A stretch of DNA of 64,000 nucleotides from an uncultured Clostridia bacterium (GCA_947166385.1 CAMVEB010000008.1:1-64000); one strand, 5' to 3'. Counted from the first letter of the stretch, positions 38,139 to 47,947 are shown. Notes: generated from the letters alone by a model not told the origin. A program made the numbers and translations.

Positions 38139-39905
38139 ATGAGAAAAATCAGGAAAACCCTGCTGGCACTGGTGCTGGCAATGGCGCTGCTGTGCAGCAC
38201 GGCTGCGGCATTCGCAAACGAGGACGAAGCTTATGCCCGGCTGCAGAGCATCGGAATCTATGACGGTGAACCGATTACTCTCAATGTTTACAGCCAGCTG
38301 GCAAACTATTCAGGCCTTCAGGGTCATTGGAGCGCTGACCTGCTTCTGGATAAGTACAATGTCCGGATCAATATCATTCCGGATTCCGACGGGACCTATG
38401 CCACCCGCATGGAAAGCGGGAACCTGGGCGATATTGTGGTCTGGGGCGCGGACGGTGACCAGTATCAGACCGCCGTCAACCAGGGGCTGCTGCTGGACTG
38501 GGAAGAGGATGGCCTGGCAGAAGAATATGCGCCGTATATCTGGGAAAACTACAAAACGGCACTGGAAGCCAACCGGGCAAAGAACAGCGACGGCAAGATT
38601 CATGGCTTCGGACACAACGTTGCCCTGAAAGCCGGCAGCCATGAGAATTTCTTCTACACCTGGGATATCCGCTGGGATCTGTATCAGCAGCTGGGCTGTC
38701 CTTCGGTGAAGAACCTGGATGAACTGGCGGATCTGTTCGTGAAGATGAAGGAAATCTGCCCCACAGACGAGAACGGCAATGAAACCTATGCGATTTCGAT
38801 CTGGCCGGACTGGGACGGTAACATGGTGATGTATGTGAAAGCCCTTGCTACCGCCTACTACGGCTGGGATGAATTCGAGCTGGGCCTGATCAGCACCGAA
38901 ACCGGAGAATTCCAGGGATGCCTGCAGCCGGATGGCATGTATATCGAGATGCTGCGGTTCTTCAACAAGCTGTACCGGCTCGGGCTGCTGGATCCGAACT
39001 CCGCCAGTCAGGTATATTCAACAATGGGTGAAAAGGTAAAAGCAGGCGGGACTTTCTGGTCTATCTTCAACTATGCGGGTTCCCTGATCTTCAATACACG
39101 CGAGCATCTGGAGCAGGGAAAGTACATGTACACCTTCGTTCCTGAAGAAGCCACCCCCATTTCCTACGGACTGTCCCTGACCGGCGGGAACCGGATCTGG
39201 TCCATCGGTGCGGATGCGGAGTATCCGGAACTGTGCCTGGCTGTGATTAACTGGCTTGCCACCCCGGAAGGCGCGATGACCATGCTTTACGGTCCGAAGG
39301 GAATGACCTGGGATTACAATGAAGAAGGCGGCGCCTACTTTACGGAATTCGGACTGAAGACCAGTAACGATCCTGCTTTTGACATGAGCGGATCCACCCT
39401 GATCGGACCGAGGACGGGGACGGCGTATCCGCAGAGCGGAACCTATAACGACGGCGCGCTGCAGATCAACAACACGACCCTGACATCCAGCCAGCAGAAT
39501 CCGGACAGCAAGCTGCAGGAGACTATCGACAAGACCGGCTGGGTCAGCGTGCTGAACGCGGACCTGCTGCCGATCCAGCAGGCCTGGTGCGACTGGGCCG
39601 GTGCGGCTGATACCCAGCAATATCTGGAGAAGCATCCCTACAAAGTAATGCTTGACAAGGGAACCTATGCTCCCGCCATCCGGGATGGTGATCTGGACAA
39701 GAAATGGAGCCAGATTCAGACGGCGGTGAAGACATGGTCCTGGCGCGCGATTTACGCGGAGAACGACGGCGCCTTTGAAGGCATGGTGCAGCAGATGATC
39801 CAGCAGGCAAACAGCTACGGATACGCAGACTGTGTCGCCTGGTGTGAAGAACAGGCAGCCCTGTGCTGGGCAGCCCAGCAGGCGCAGGCCGCGAATGCGC
39901 AGTAA
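38139..39905 (+). CDS. Extracellular solute-binding protein of the second glycan importer
   Basis: 588 residues. Signal peptide with a long hydrophobic core and AxA site (TAAAFANED). A Cys occurs in the core (ALLCS) but the flanking residues are not a lipobox, so it does not look like a lipoprotein. The rest resembles family 1 binding proteins of the LplA type. GAGGAGG precedes the ATG. It works with the two upstream permeases; the neighbouring GH5 enzyme suggests beta-glucan, mannan or xyloglucan oligomers. Confidence 0.88.
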   Translation: MRKIRKTLLALVLAMALLCSTAAAFANEDEAYARLQSIGIYDGEPITLNVYSQLANYSGLQGHWSADLLLDKYNVRINIIPDSDGTYATRMESGNLGDIVVWGADGDQYQTAVNQGLLLDWEEDGLAEEYAPYIWENYKTALEANRAKNSDGKIHGFGHNVALKAGSHENFFYTWDIRWDLYQQLGCPSVKNLDELADLFVKMKEICPTDENGNETYAISIWPDWDGNMVMYVKALATAYYGWDEFELGLISTETGEFQGCLQPDGMYIEMLRFFNKLYRLGLLDPNSASQVYSTMGEKVKAGGTFWSIFNYAGSLIFNTREHLEQGKYMYTFVPEEATPISYGLSLTGGNRIWSIGADAEYPELCLAVINWLATPEGAMTMLYGPKGMTWDYNEEGGAYFTEFGLKTSNDPAFDMSGSTLIGPRTGTAYPQSGTYNDGALQINNTTLTSSQQNPDSKLQETIDKTGWVSVLNADLLPIQQAWCDWAGAADTQQYLEKHPYKVMLDKGTYAPAIRDGDLDKKWSQIQTAVKTWSWRAIYAENDGAFEGMVQQMIQQANSYGYADCVAWCEEQAALCWAAQQAQAANAQ

Positions 39906-39919
39906 CGGATGAATGACCG

Positions 39920-39948
39920 GCGGCTTGTCCCTCAAAGGGACAGGCCGC
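39920..39948 (+). terminator. Hairpin between the binding protein and GH5 genes
   Basis: A 13-base-pair stem (39920-39932 with 39936-39948, one G-U) with a CAA loop. Only TTGCTG follows, so it may attenuate or stabilise rather than fully terminate. Confidence 0.6.
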
Positions 39949-39973
39949 TTGCTGTATGAAAGGGAAGGGCAGG

Positions 39974-41758
39974 ATGAAAGGAAAGAGAATGCTGCTGATC
40001 TGGTTAACAGCCGGAATGCTGGTTTTTCTGATGTGCGCCTGCGCCGCGGCAGAGGATCTTCCGACAGACGCGGTGGAGATGACCCGGAGAATGGGAAACG
40101 GGATCAATCTGGGGAATACCATGGAAGCCTGCAATAACGGTGTGAAGGGCGGGAATATATCTGAGGATCCCGTTTTTTATGAGACGATGTGGGGACAGCC
40201 GGTGACAACGCCAGACATGCTGCGTGGAATGAAAGCTGCCGGCTTTGACACGATCCGGATTCCCGTGGCCTGGATGACCAACGCGACCCATCTGAACCAG
40301 GGAGACTATACGATTTCCCCGGTTTACCTGGATCGTGTGGAGGAAATTGTGAACTACGCGCTGGACGCGGGCATGTTCGTGATTGTGAACGACCACTGGG
40401 ACGGCGGGTGGTGGGGCATGTTCGGCTCGGACACGGAGGCGACAAGGAATCTGGCCATGGAGGCTTACACCGGCATGTGGCAGCAGATTGCCGAACGGTT
40501 TGCGAATGCCGACAGCCGGGTGATCTTTGAAAGCGCCAATGAGGAACTGGGCGCCCGGTTCGACGAGAACTCTCCGTTATACTGCCCGGATTCCACGGAT
40601 CATACCATGCCGGAGAGGGAACGCTATGAGCTGACCAACCGGATTAACCAAGCTTTTGTAGATACGGTCCGGGCTGCGGGCGGAAAAAACGCCCAGCGGT
40701 TTCTGCTGATTGCCGGCTTTGGAACGAACATTGACAAAACGTGTGACAGTCGGTTTCATATGCCGAAGGATCCGACCGAAAAAAAGCTGATGATTTCTGT
40801 CCATTATTATGACCCATGGAGCTATTGCGGTGCATCCACTGCGCAGGGGGCCACGCTCTGGGGAAAAAGAAAGGATTATGAAACCATGTATTCCACCCTG
40901 AGCCGGATGAAGCAATTCACATCGGCGGGGATCGGCGTCGTCATCGGCGAGTACGGCGCGCTGCCGGGTTCGGACGGGATCATGAAGGCGAATGCACCGG
41001 CCTACCATGAAGCCTTTCTGAACTGCTGTGACGCGCTGGATCTGACATCCTGCCTGTGGGACTGCAGCGGGTTCTTTGTCCGGACCGAACAAAGGATTAC
41101 GGATGAAGCAATGGCAACGGTTTATGCCGGCCGGAATGCGGCTTCGGAATCCGGAAAAGACTATGCGGAAATTGCCGCAGCAGGCCAGGCTGCTTTTGAC
41201 GCGGCCGCAGCGGCAGCGCCGGAAACACTGACGGAGAACGGCCTGAACACGGGGGAAGACAGCTGTGTGGCCTGGATTATGTTCAGCGGCGGGGACTGGG
41301 CATCCAGCTACAGCGTGGGCGATACCTATACACCGGACAGCATGACGCCCGGCATCAAAGCGACGGATGCGGAAATCACCGGCGCCGGCACGTATACCGT
41401 GGTGCTGGATTTTACCGGTACGGAAGCCGGGTATGCTGCCAATACGGCTTTCAGCGCAATCGGTATTTCGAACGGGGAGATCCAATATCCGGGATACTGC
41501 ATCTATTTTACGGAATTGACAGTAAACGGGGAAAAAGTGAAGCTGAAAGGAAGGAACTATACCTGTTCCGATGACGGGAAATGCACCCGGAGCAATCTGT
41601 ACAACGAATGGGTGGACATGAAAACAGCCAGGAGCACAGCCCGGGTCCTGATAGGGGATCTGACAGGAATTTCAGCGACGGTGCTGAATCGGGACCTTCC
41701 GATCATGCAGCAGATCCGGACGCTGGAGATCACCTTCCGCTACGAACCAAGGAAGTAA
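39974..41758 (+). CDS. Secreted GH5 endoglycanase with C-terminal repeat module
   Basis: 594 residues from the ATG at 39974, chosen over 39956 because AAGGG lies about 10 bases upstream. Signal peptide (1-27), GH5 TIM barrel (about 32-390) with acid/base Glu190 in FESANEE and nucleophile Glu326 in VIGEYGA, then an Ala-rich linker and a C-terminal module (431-594) homologous to the repeats in the 33533 protein, including YTCSDDGKCTRSNLYNEW. It should cut a beta-1,4-glycan outside the cell; cellulose, mannan and xyloglucan cannot be told apart here. Confidence 0.9.
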   Translation: MKGKRMLLIWLTAGMLVFLMCACAAAEDLPTDAVEMTRRMGNGINLGNTMEACNNGVKGGNISEDPVFYETMWGQPVTTPDMLRGMKAAGFDTIRIPVAWMTNATHLNQGDYTISPVYLDRVEEIVNYALDAGMFVIVNDHWDGGWWGMFGSDTEATRNLAMEAYTGMWQQIAERFANADSRVIFESANEELGARFDENSPLYCPDSTDHTMPERERYELTNRINQAFVDTVRAAGGKNAQRFLLIAGFGTNIDKTCDSRFHMPKDPTEKKLMISVHYYDPWSYCGASTAQGATLWGKRKDYETMYSTLSRMKQFTSAGIGVVIGEYGALPGSDGIMKANAPAYHEAFLNCCDALDLTSCLWDCSGFFVRTEQRITDEAMATVYAGRNAASESGKDYAEIAAAGQAAFDAAAAAAPETLTENGLNTGEDSCVAWIMFSGGDWASSYSVGDTYTPDSMTPGIKATDAEITGAGTYTVVLDFTGTEAGYAANTAFSAIGISNGEIQYPGYCIYFTELTVNGEKVKLKGRNYTCSDDGKCTRSNLYNEWVDMKTARSTARVLIGDLTGISATVLNRDLPIMQQIRTLEITFRYEPRK

Positions 41759-41785
41759 CCTGCCTGGCAAACGGTTTCAGGCAGG
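41759..41785 (+). terminator. Hairpin after the GH5 gene
   Basis: CCTGCCTG (41759-41766) pairs with CAGGCAGG (41778-41785) across an 11-base loop, starting at the stop codon. No T-run follows immediately, so termination here is uncertain. Confidence 0.45.
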
Positions 41786-41884
41786 AACTATCCCATCATC
41801 ATGATAAAGCACTGTGAATGCCAACGCGGAAGCAGGGAGCGACGAGTCCGCAAGACCGTTCCTCTGTTTCACGCGTTTTTTTCG

Positions 41885-41911
41885 TTGACAGTTCGGCCCG
41901 GAACGTATAGA
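41885..41911 (+). promoter_or_regulatory. Candidate promoter of the aromatic amino acid operon
   Basis: A perfect TTGACA at 41885-41890 is followed by TATAGA after 15 bases, or TAGAGT after 17. The -35 is strong and the -10 uncertain. It lies about 50 bases before aroC. I see no T-box or leader peptide. Confidence 0.5.
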
Positions 41912-41959
41912 GTGGATGGAAAGGCGGCAGTGCCTTTTGACGGAGGAGGACGGTCGGGT

Positions 41960-43054
41960 ATGAAAAACACGCTGGGGAACAGTGTATGCGTTACCCTGTT
42001 CGGGGAGAGCCACGGCGCGCAGATCGGCGCGGTGCTGGACGGGCTGGCACCCGGGATTCCGGTGGACGAGGCGCTGATCGCGCATCAGCTGGAGCTGCGC
42101 CGACCGGCAGGGAAAATTTCCACGGCCCGGCGGGAGCAGGACGCATTTTCCATTGTGAGCGGCGTATTTGAGGGAAAAACCACCGGGACGCCGCTGACTA
42201 TCCTGATTCCCAACGAGGATACGCGCAGCGGCGATTACCGGCGCGGCCCTGTCCGCCCCGGGCACGCGGATTATACCGCCTATGTGAAATACCACGGGTA
42301 TGAGGATTACCGGGGCGGCGGCCATTTCAGCGGGCGGATCACGGCGGCGCTGACGGCAGCCGGGGCGATCGCAACCGGAGCGCTGCGGCGGCGGAATATC
42401 CTGATCGGAACGCATGTGGCCCGGTGTGCCGGGATCAGCGACGCGGCCTTCCGCGATCCGGAAAGCGAGATTATACGGCTGAATGAGATGCCCTTCGCGG
42501 TGCTGGACGAGGAAAGGGGAGCGGCCATGAGAGCCGCGATTGAGAAAGCAGCGGAGAGCGGCGACAGCGTCGGCGGAATCCTGGAGACCCTGGTGACGGG
42601 GATGCCGGCAGGCATCGGCGAGCCCTGGTTTGATACGTTGGAGAGCATGCTGGCTCACGGCCTGTTCGGTATTCCCGCGGTGAAAGGCGTGGAATTCGGG
42701 GACGGGTTCGCACTGGCGGACCGGAAGGGCAGCGAGGCGAACGATGCCTTTTATCTGCGGGACGGGAAACCGGCAACCGCCACGAACCACAACGGAGGAA
42801 TCAACGGCGGGATCAGCAACGGGATGACCATGGTTTTCCGCTGCGCGGTGAAACCGACGCCCTCCATCCGTCTGCCCCAGCAGACGGTCAACCTGCGGGA
42901 GGGACGGGAGGAGGAGCTGTCCCTGGGCGGGCGGCACGATCCGGCGATCGTTCACCGGGCCCGGGTGGTGGCGGACAGCGTGACGGCCCTGGTGCTGTGT
43001 GACGCGCTGGCCATGCGATACGGAACAGACTGGCTGCGGGGGGATCCGACATGA
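41960..43054 (+). CDS. aroC: Chorismate synthase
   Basis: 364 residues. Converts EPSP to chorismate using reduced FMN. Family signatures: GESHGAQIGAVLDG, the RPGHADYTAYVKY region, GGGHFSGR and NGGINGGISNGM. The frame is open from 41801, but the ATG at 41960 starts the conserved N-terminus. First gene of the aromatic operon; aroEK overlaps its stop by 4 bases. Confidence 0.97.
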   Translation: MKNTLGNSVCVTLFGESHGAQIGAVLDGLAPGIPVDEALIAHQLELRRPAGKISTARREQDAFSIVSGVFEGKTTGTPLTILIPNEDTRSGDYRRGPVRPGHADYTAYVKYHGYEDYRGGGHFSGRITAALTAAGAIATGALRRRNILIGTHVARCAGISDAAFRDPESEIIRLNEMPFAVLDEERGAAMRAAIEKAAESGDSVGGILETLVTGMPAGIGEPWFDTLESMLAHGLFGIPAVKGVEFGDGFALADRKGSEANDAFYLRDGKPATATNHNGGINGGISNGMTMVFRCAVKPTPSIRLPQQTVNLREGREEELSLGGRHDPAIVHRARVVADSVTALVLCDALAMRYGTDWLRGDPT

Positions 43055-44289
43055 TCTACGGACTGATCGGGGAACATCTGGGGCACAGCTTCAGCGCGGA
43101 GATTCACCGGCAGCTGGGGGAGGAGCCCTATGAGCTGAAGGAGCTGGCGCCGGAAGAGGTGGAACGCTTCCTGCGGGAGGGAGATTTCCGGGGGATCAAC
43201 GTGACCATTCCCTACAAGCAGACAGTGATTCCCTTTCTGGACGAAATCAGCGAGACAGCCCGGGAGATCGGCGCGGTGAACACCATTGCGCGTCGGGACG
43301 GAAGGCTGATCGGAACCAACACGGACGCCTGGGGGCTGCGGCAGCTGATCGAGAGAACCGGCGCGGATCTCCGGGGGAAAAAGGTGCTGATCCCGGGAAC
43401 CGGGGGCACCAGCCGGACCGCGGCGTATGTGGCCCGGAAAATGGGCGCGCGGGAAGTGATCCGGGTCAGCCGCGGGGCGCGGGAAGACGCCGTGACCTAC
43501 GCGGAAGCCGCGGAGCGCCACCGGGACGCGGAGATCCTGATCAATACCACGCCGTGCGGGATGTTTCCCCGCGGAGGAGAATGCCCGGTGGATCTGGACC
43601 GGTTCACCGCGCTGGAGGGTGTGACGGACGTGATTTACAATCCGCTGCGAACCCGGCTGGTCATTGAGGCGCGGAAAAGAGGGATCCCGGCGGAGGGCGG
43701 CCTGTATATGCTGACTGCGCAGGCGGTGCGGGCGGCGGAGTTCTTCCGGGATACGGCATATGATCCGGAAACGACCGGGCGGGTTTACCGCCGGCTGATC
43801 CGGGAAAAGGAAAACATGGTGCTTATCGGCATGCCGGGAAGCGGGAAGAGCACGCTGGCCGCGGCGCTGGCGAAGGACACGGGCCGGCCGGTTGCGGATA
43901 CGGACCGGCTGATCGTTGAGAAAGCCGGGAAGGAAATCACCGAAATCTTCCGGGACGCGGGGGAACAGGCCTTCCGGGATCTGGAAAGCGAAGTCATCGC
44001 CGAGGTCTGCGCCCGGGGCGGGCAGATCATCGCGACCGGCGGCGGCGCCGTGCTGCGGGCGGAGAACGTGGAGACCATGAAACAGAACGGACGGCTGATC
44101 CTGCTGGAGCGCCCGGCAGGAGAGCTGACGCCGACAGACGACCGGCCGCTGGCGGATACCCGGGAAAAAATGGAACGCCTGCGGAAAGAACGGGAGCCGG
44201 TTTACCGCGCGGCGGCGGACATGATCCTGAAGCTGCAGGGCACGCCGGAAGCGGCGGCCCGGGAGCTGGAAAGCAGGTGGCAAGCATGA
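43051..44289 (+). CDS. aroEK: Bifunctional shikimate dehydrogenase / shikimate kinase
   Basis: 412 residues, a fusion. Residues 1-250 are AroE: NVTIPYK with the catalytic Lys, NTDAWG with the catalytic Asp, and a Rossmann variant GTGGTSRTA. Residues about 254-412 are AroK: P-loop GMPGSGKST, DTDRLIVEKAGKEI and ATGGGAVLR. It would catalyse two successive steps, dehydroshikimate to shikimate to shikimate-3-phosphate. The frame is continuous. The start is set by the ATGA overlap with aroC. Confidence 0.95.
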   Translation: MIYGLIGEHLGHSFSAEIHRQLGEEPYELKELAPEEVERFLREGDFRGINVTIPYKQTVIPFLDEISETAREIGAVNTIARRDGRLIGTNTDAWGLRQLIERTGADLRGKKVLIPGTGGTSRTAAYVARKMGAREVIRVSRGAREDAVTYAEAAERHRDAEILINTTPCGMFPRGGECPVDLDRFTALEGVTDVIYNPLRTRLVIEARKRGIPAEGGLYMLTAQAVRAAEFFRDTAYDPETTGRVYRRLIREKENMVLIGMPGSGKSTLAAALAKDTGRPVADTDRLIVEKAGKEITEIFRDAGEQAFRDLESEVIAEVCARGGQIIATGGGAVLRAENVETMKQNGRLILLERPAGELTPTDDRPLADTREKMERLRKEREPVYRAAADMILKLQGTPEAAARELESRWQA

Positions 44290-44720
44290 AAATCCTGGTG
44301 ATCAACGGACCGAACCTGAACATGCTGGGGATCCGGGAACCGGAAATCTACGGGAGGGAAACCTATGGGGATCTGGTGGAAAAGATCCGGAAGCACGCGG
44401 AAAAGAACGGACACGAGGTGACCTTTGTGCAGTCCAACCACGAAGGGGACCTGGTGGACGCGATCCAGGGCGCCCTGGGAAAACAGGACGGGATCATTCT
44501 GAACCCGGGCGCCTACACCCATACGAGCATCGCACTGCTGGACGCTCTGAAGGCCGTGCACATCCGCACGGTGGAGGTGCATATCTCCGATCCGGATACG
44601 CGGGAGCCCTTCCGGAAGATCAGCTATGTCCGCGCCGCCTGTGAAAAGACGATCAAAGGGCACGGAACGGACGGATACCTGGAAGCGATGGACTACCTGG
44701 CAGGGGGAACATCAAAATGA
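44286..44720 (+). CDS. aroQ: 3-dehydroquinate dehydratase, type II
   Basis: 144 residues, normal for the dodecameric type II enzyme that makes 3-dehydroshikimate. Signatures: NGPNLNMLGIREPEIYG with the catalytic Tyr, NPGAYTHTS and EVHISDP. An in-frame GTG lies 9 bases earlier, but ATG 44286 gives an ATGA overlap with aroEK like the other junctions. Confidence 0.96.
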   Translation: MKILVINGPNLNMLGIREPEIYGRETYGDLVEKIRKHAEKNGHEVTFVQSNHEGDLVDAIQGALGKQDGIILNPGAYTHTSIALLDALKAVHIRTVEVHISDPDTREPFRKISYVRAACEKTIKGHGTDGYLEAMDYLAGGTSK

Positions 44721-45925
44721 GAGTGACGCTGGAACCCGCTGTTCTCCGGGGAACCGTGGCGGCACCGCCGTCCAAATCCATGGCGCACCGGATGCTGATC
44801 TGCGCGGCGCTGGCGGAAGGGGAAAGCCTGGTCCGGCCGATCGAACTGTCGGAGGACATCCTGGCCACGGCGGATTGCCTGCAGGCGCTGGGGGCTGTCA
44901 TCCGCCGGGAAGGCGACGGGCTGCGGGTGACCGGATGCCGGCCGGAGAAGGCCCGGAATGCCGTGCTGCCCTGCCGGGAGAGCGGAAGCACGCTGCGGTT
45001 CATGCTGCCGCTGTGCCTGCTGAGCGGAGCGGAAATGCGGCTGACGGGCAGCGGCAGGCTGCCGGAGCGGCCGCTGGACGTGTATGAGGACCTGTGCCGG
45101 GAGAAAGGCTTCCGCCTGGAGCGGGAAGCGGGCGGCATTACGGTGCAGGGCAGGCTGGAATCCGGCCTGTATTCCGTGAGGGGAAATATCTCCAGCCAGT
45201 TTATCACCGGGCTGCTGTTTGCCCTGAGCGCCCTGGAAGGAGAAAGTGAAATCCGGATCCTGCCGCCGCTGGAAAGCGGATCCTACCTGGAGATGACGTT
45301 GGAAGCGCTGCGGGAAAACGGGATCCGGATCGAAAGACCGGAGCCGCTGACCCTCCGGATCCGGGGCGGCGCTTTTGCTCCGGGAGAGAAGACGGTGGAA
45401 GGGGACTGGTCGAATGCCGCCTTCTTCGAGGCGATGAACAGCGCTGGCGGAGAGGTTCAGGTGACCGGGTTGCGGGAAGACAGCCTGCAGGGAGACCGGG
45501 TGTGCCGGGAATATTTCCGGCGGCTGAAGGACGGGCAGGGCGAAGCGGATGTGAAGGACTGCCCCGACCTGGCACCGATCCTGATGACCGCGGCGGCACT
45601 GGCAGGCGGAGGAAAGCTGACCGGGACGCGCCGGCTGCGGTTCAAGGAAAGCGACCGGGGCGCGGCCATGGCGGAGGAACTGGCGAAATTCGGCGTGGCA
45701 ACGGAGATCGGGGAGAATGAAATCACCGTCGGGAAGGCGGAACTGAGAAGGCCGGCGGAGATCCTGCAGGGGCATAACGACCATCGGATCGTCATGGCGC
45801 TGGCGGTGCTGTGCACCCGGACCGGGGGAACGCTGGACGGGGCGGAAGCCGTGCGGAAAAGCTTTCCGGATTTCTGGAAGAGAATGGCGGAACTGGGCGC
45901 ACGGATTGAAACAGAGGGAGAATGA
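44717..45925 (+). CDS. aroA: 3-phosphoshikimate 1-carboxyvinyltransferase (EPSP synthase)
   Basis: 402 residues. Joins shikimate-3-phosphate and phosphoenolpyruvate. Two-domain inside-out barrel with PPSKSMAHRMLICAALAEG near the N-terminus, the ESGSTLRFMLPL motif, and RLRFKESDRGAAM and HNDHRIVMALAV in the C-terminal half. ATGA overlaps on both sides couple it to aroQ and tyrA. Confidence 0.96.
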   Translation: MRVTLEPAVLRGTVAAPPSKSMAHRMLICAALAEGESLVRPIELSEDILATADCLQALGAVIRREGDGLRVTGCRPEKARNAVLPCRESGSTLRFMLPLCLLSGAEMRLTGSGRLPERPLDVYEDLCREKGFRLEREAGGITVQGRLESGLYSVRGNISSQFITGLLFALSALEGESEIRILPPLESGSYLEMTLEALRENGIRIERPEPLTLRIRGGAFAPGEKTVEGDWSNAAFFEAMNSAGGEVQVTGLREDSLQGDRVCREYFRRLKDGQGEADVKDCPDLAPILMTAAALAGGGKLTGTRRLRFKESDRGAAMAEELAKFGVATEIGENEITVGKAELRRPAEILQGHNDHRIVMALAVLCTRTGGTLDGAEAVRKSFPDFWKRMAELGARIETEGE

Positions 45926-46788
45926 GACAGATGGAATGGATCGGCAGGAAGAACATCCTGATCGTCGGCCTGGGGCTGATGGGCGGAAGCTATGCAAAAG
46001 CGCTGAAACGGCTGGGATTCCATATTTCCGCCCTGGACCGGGACCCGGAAGCCATTGCCTGGGCGCTGCGGGAGAAGATCATTGATGAAGGCTGCGCCGG
46101 GATGGAAGAACGGCTTGTCCGGGAAGCGGACACGGCGGTTTTCGCGCTGTATCCCGGGGCTTTCCTGGAATGGATCACACAGTACCAGCACCTGTTTCAG
46201 CCGGGGATCATGATCACGGATGTGACCGGGGTGAAGAGCTGCGTGGTCTATCAGATCCAGGACGCACTGCGGGATGATGTGGAATTCATCGCGGCGCACC
46301 CCATGGCCGGACGGGAGACGAGCGGCGTGCAGAACAGCGACGACCGGATCTTCCGGGACGCCAATTACATCGTTGTGCCGACGGAAAAGAATACACCGAA
46401 AGCCATCGAGTGGTGCGGCGTGCTGGGGCGACTGCTGGGCTGCGGAAAAATCTCGGTGCTGAGCCCGGAAGAGCATGATGAAATGATCGGGTTTGTTTCC
46501 CAGCTGACCCACTGCATTGCCGTGTCGCTGATGACCTGCAGCGACAACACGCACCTGGCGGATTATACGGGAGATTCCTTCCGGGATCTGACCCGGATTG
46601 CCCGGATCAACGACCGGATGTGGAGCGAGCTGTTCCTGATGAACCGGGAACCGCTGCTGCGGCAGATGGATCTGTTCCTGAAGGAAATGACAGGATTCCG
46701 GGAGATGCTGGAAAAGGGCGACACAGAAGGCATGCGGGAAAAGATGCGGCTTTCCACGGAACGGCGGGCTTTGTTTGACAGAAAATAA
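45922..46788 (+). CDS. tyrA: Prephenate dehydrogenase
   Basis: 288 residues. Oxidises and decarboxylates prephenate to 4-hydroxyphenylpyruvate for tyrosine. The Rossmann motif GLGLMGGSYAKAL, DVTGVKS, HPMAGRE and SQLTHCIAVSL are present. No ACT regulatory domain is attached, so feedback control would differ from ACT-bearing enzymes. GAGGGAG precedes the overlapping ATG. Last gene of the aro operon. Confidence 0.94.
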   Translation: MRQMEWIGRKNILIVGLGLMGGSYAKALKRLGFHISALDRDPEAIAWALREKIIDEGCAGMEERLVREADTAVFALYPGAFLEWITQYQHLFQPGIMITDVTGVKSCVVYQIQDALRDDVEFIAAHPMAGRETSGVQNSDDRIFRDANYIVVPTEKNTPKAIEWCGVLGRLLGCGKISVLSPEEHDEMIGFVSQLTHCIAVSLMTCSDNTHLADYTGDSFRDLTRIARINDRMWSELFLMNREPLLRQMDLFLKEMTGFREMLEKGDTEGMREKMRLSTERRALFDRK

Positions 46789-46821
46789 CGAGTATCCTGA
46801 GAAAGAAGGGAGGAAACGGTC

Positions 46822-47922
46822 ATGCCTTTTCAGATGGTGCGGAACGATATCACCAAAATGCCGGTGGATGCGATCGTCAATGCCGCGAACAGCTCCCTGC
46901 TGGGCGGAGGCGGGGTGGACGGCGCGATTCACCGGGCAGCCGGCCCGGAACTGCTGGAAGAATGCTCCACGCTGGGCGGATGCGAAACAGGCCGGGCGAA
47001 GATCACCAAGGGCTATCGGCTGCCGGCCAGGTATGTGATCCATACGGTGGGCCCCATCTGGCAGGGCGGCATGTACGGAGAGCGGGAACTGCTGGGGGAC
47101 TGCTACCGGAACTCTCTGGCCCTGGCGGTCCGGCATGGCTGCGAAAGTGTCGCGTTTCCGCTGATTTCCGCCGGCGCTTACGGCTATCCGAAGGAAGAAG
47201 CCCTGGATGTTGCCGCGGAGACCATTACACGATTTCTGGAGGATCATGAGCTGACGGTTTTCCTGGTGCTGTTCGGCAGGACGGAATTCCTGACGGGGAA
47301 AAAGCTGTACCGGGATGTGGCGGAGTACATCGATGATGTCTATGCCCAGACCCATATCCGGAAAAACACGGAGCGGACCCGGGAGAGCCTTTGGCACCGG
47401 GATAAAGAGGCCGCCCTGGAGCTGGATCAGGCGCTGAACAACGCGAGGCCCTACCGGTTTGATGACGCGGCGGATCTGCCGGAACTGGCGGCACCTTCCC
47501 CCCGTCCGGACGCAATGATGGCAGGGACGGCTGGCGGTGCCCCGGACTGGGATGCCATCCTGAAACAGACGGATGAGGGTTTTTCCCAGGCGCTGCTCCG
47601 CCTGATCGACGAGCACGGATGGACGGATGCCCAGTGCTACCGGCGGGCGAATGTGGACAGAAAGCTTTTCAGCAAAATCCGGTCGAATCCGGCGTACCGC
47701 CCCAGCAAGCCTACCGTGTGCGCTTTCGCGGTGGCGCTGGAACTCTCCCTGCGGGATACGAAGAAGCTGCTGAAAAAGGCGGGCTTTGCCCTTTCCCGCA
47801 GCAGCCGGTTTGATATCATTGTGGAGTACTGCCTGGAACACCGGATCTACGATATCTACGCGATCAACGAGGTGCTGTTCCAGTACGATATGCCGCTGCT
47901 GGGATCCGGCACAGGTTCGTAA
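46822..47922 (+). CDS. Macro-domain protein fused to an HTH-like C-terminal domain
   Basis: 366 residues. N-terminal macro domain (1-170) of the YmdB/ADP-ribose hydrolase type, with [18 protein letters not shown] and the [11 protein letters not shown] loop intact. After a linker rich in Ala, Pro and acidic residues, a helical domain (about 240-366) contains ECYxRA-like [18 protein letters not shown] and [15 protein letters not shown], which reads like an XRE-type helix-turn-helix plus extra helices. Probably removes ADP-ribose or senses its derivatives. GGGAGGA precedes the ATG. The vWA gene follows after a terminator-like hairpin. Confidence 0.85.
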   Translation: MPFQMVRNDITKMPVDAIVNAANSSLLGGGGVDGAIHRAAGPELLEECSTLGGCETGRAKITKGYRLPARYVIHTVGPIWQGGMYGERELLGDCYRNSLALAVRHGCESVAFPLISAGAYGYPKEEALDVAAETITRFLEDHELTVFLVLFGRTEFLTGKKLYRDVAEYIDDVYAQTHIRKNTERTRESLWHRDKEAALELDQALNNARPYRFDDAADLPELAAPSPRPDAMMAGTAGGAPDWDAILKQTDEGFSQALLRLIDEHGWTDAQCYRRANVDRKLFSKIRSNPAYRPSKPTVCAFAVALELSLRDTKKLLKKAGFALSRSSRFDIIVEYCLEHRIYDIYAINEVLFQYDMPLLGSGTGS

Positions 47923-47925
47923 ACT

Positions 47926-47947
47926 GTCGCCCGGCAGGCGACCTTTT
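47926..47947 (+). terminator. Terminator-like hairpin after the macro-domain gene
   Basis: GTCGCC (47926-47931) pairs with GGCGAC (47937-47942), followed by CTTTTCT. A second hairpin (CAGGGGA/TCCCCTG, 47977-47995) lies in the leader of the next gene. Confidence 0.55.

Noticed and set aside
41766-41779. LacI-type operator (GCAAACGGTTTC)
   Set aside because: The centre is offset and two positions do not pair; it is the loop of a hairpin at the GH5 stop codon.
41759-41959. T-box or tryptophan-type attenuator before aroC
   Set aside because: No T-box core sequence and no leader peptide with repeated aromatic codons; the hairpin at 41759 belongs to the end of the GH5 gene.
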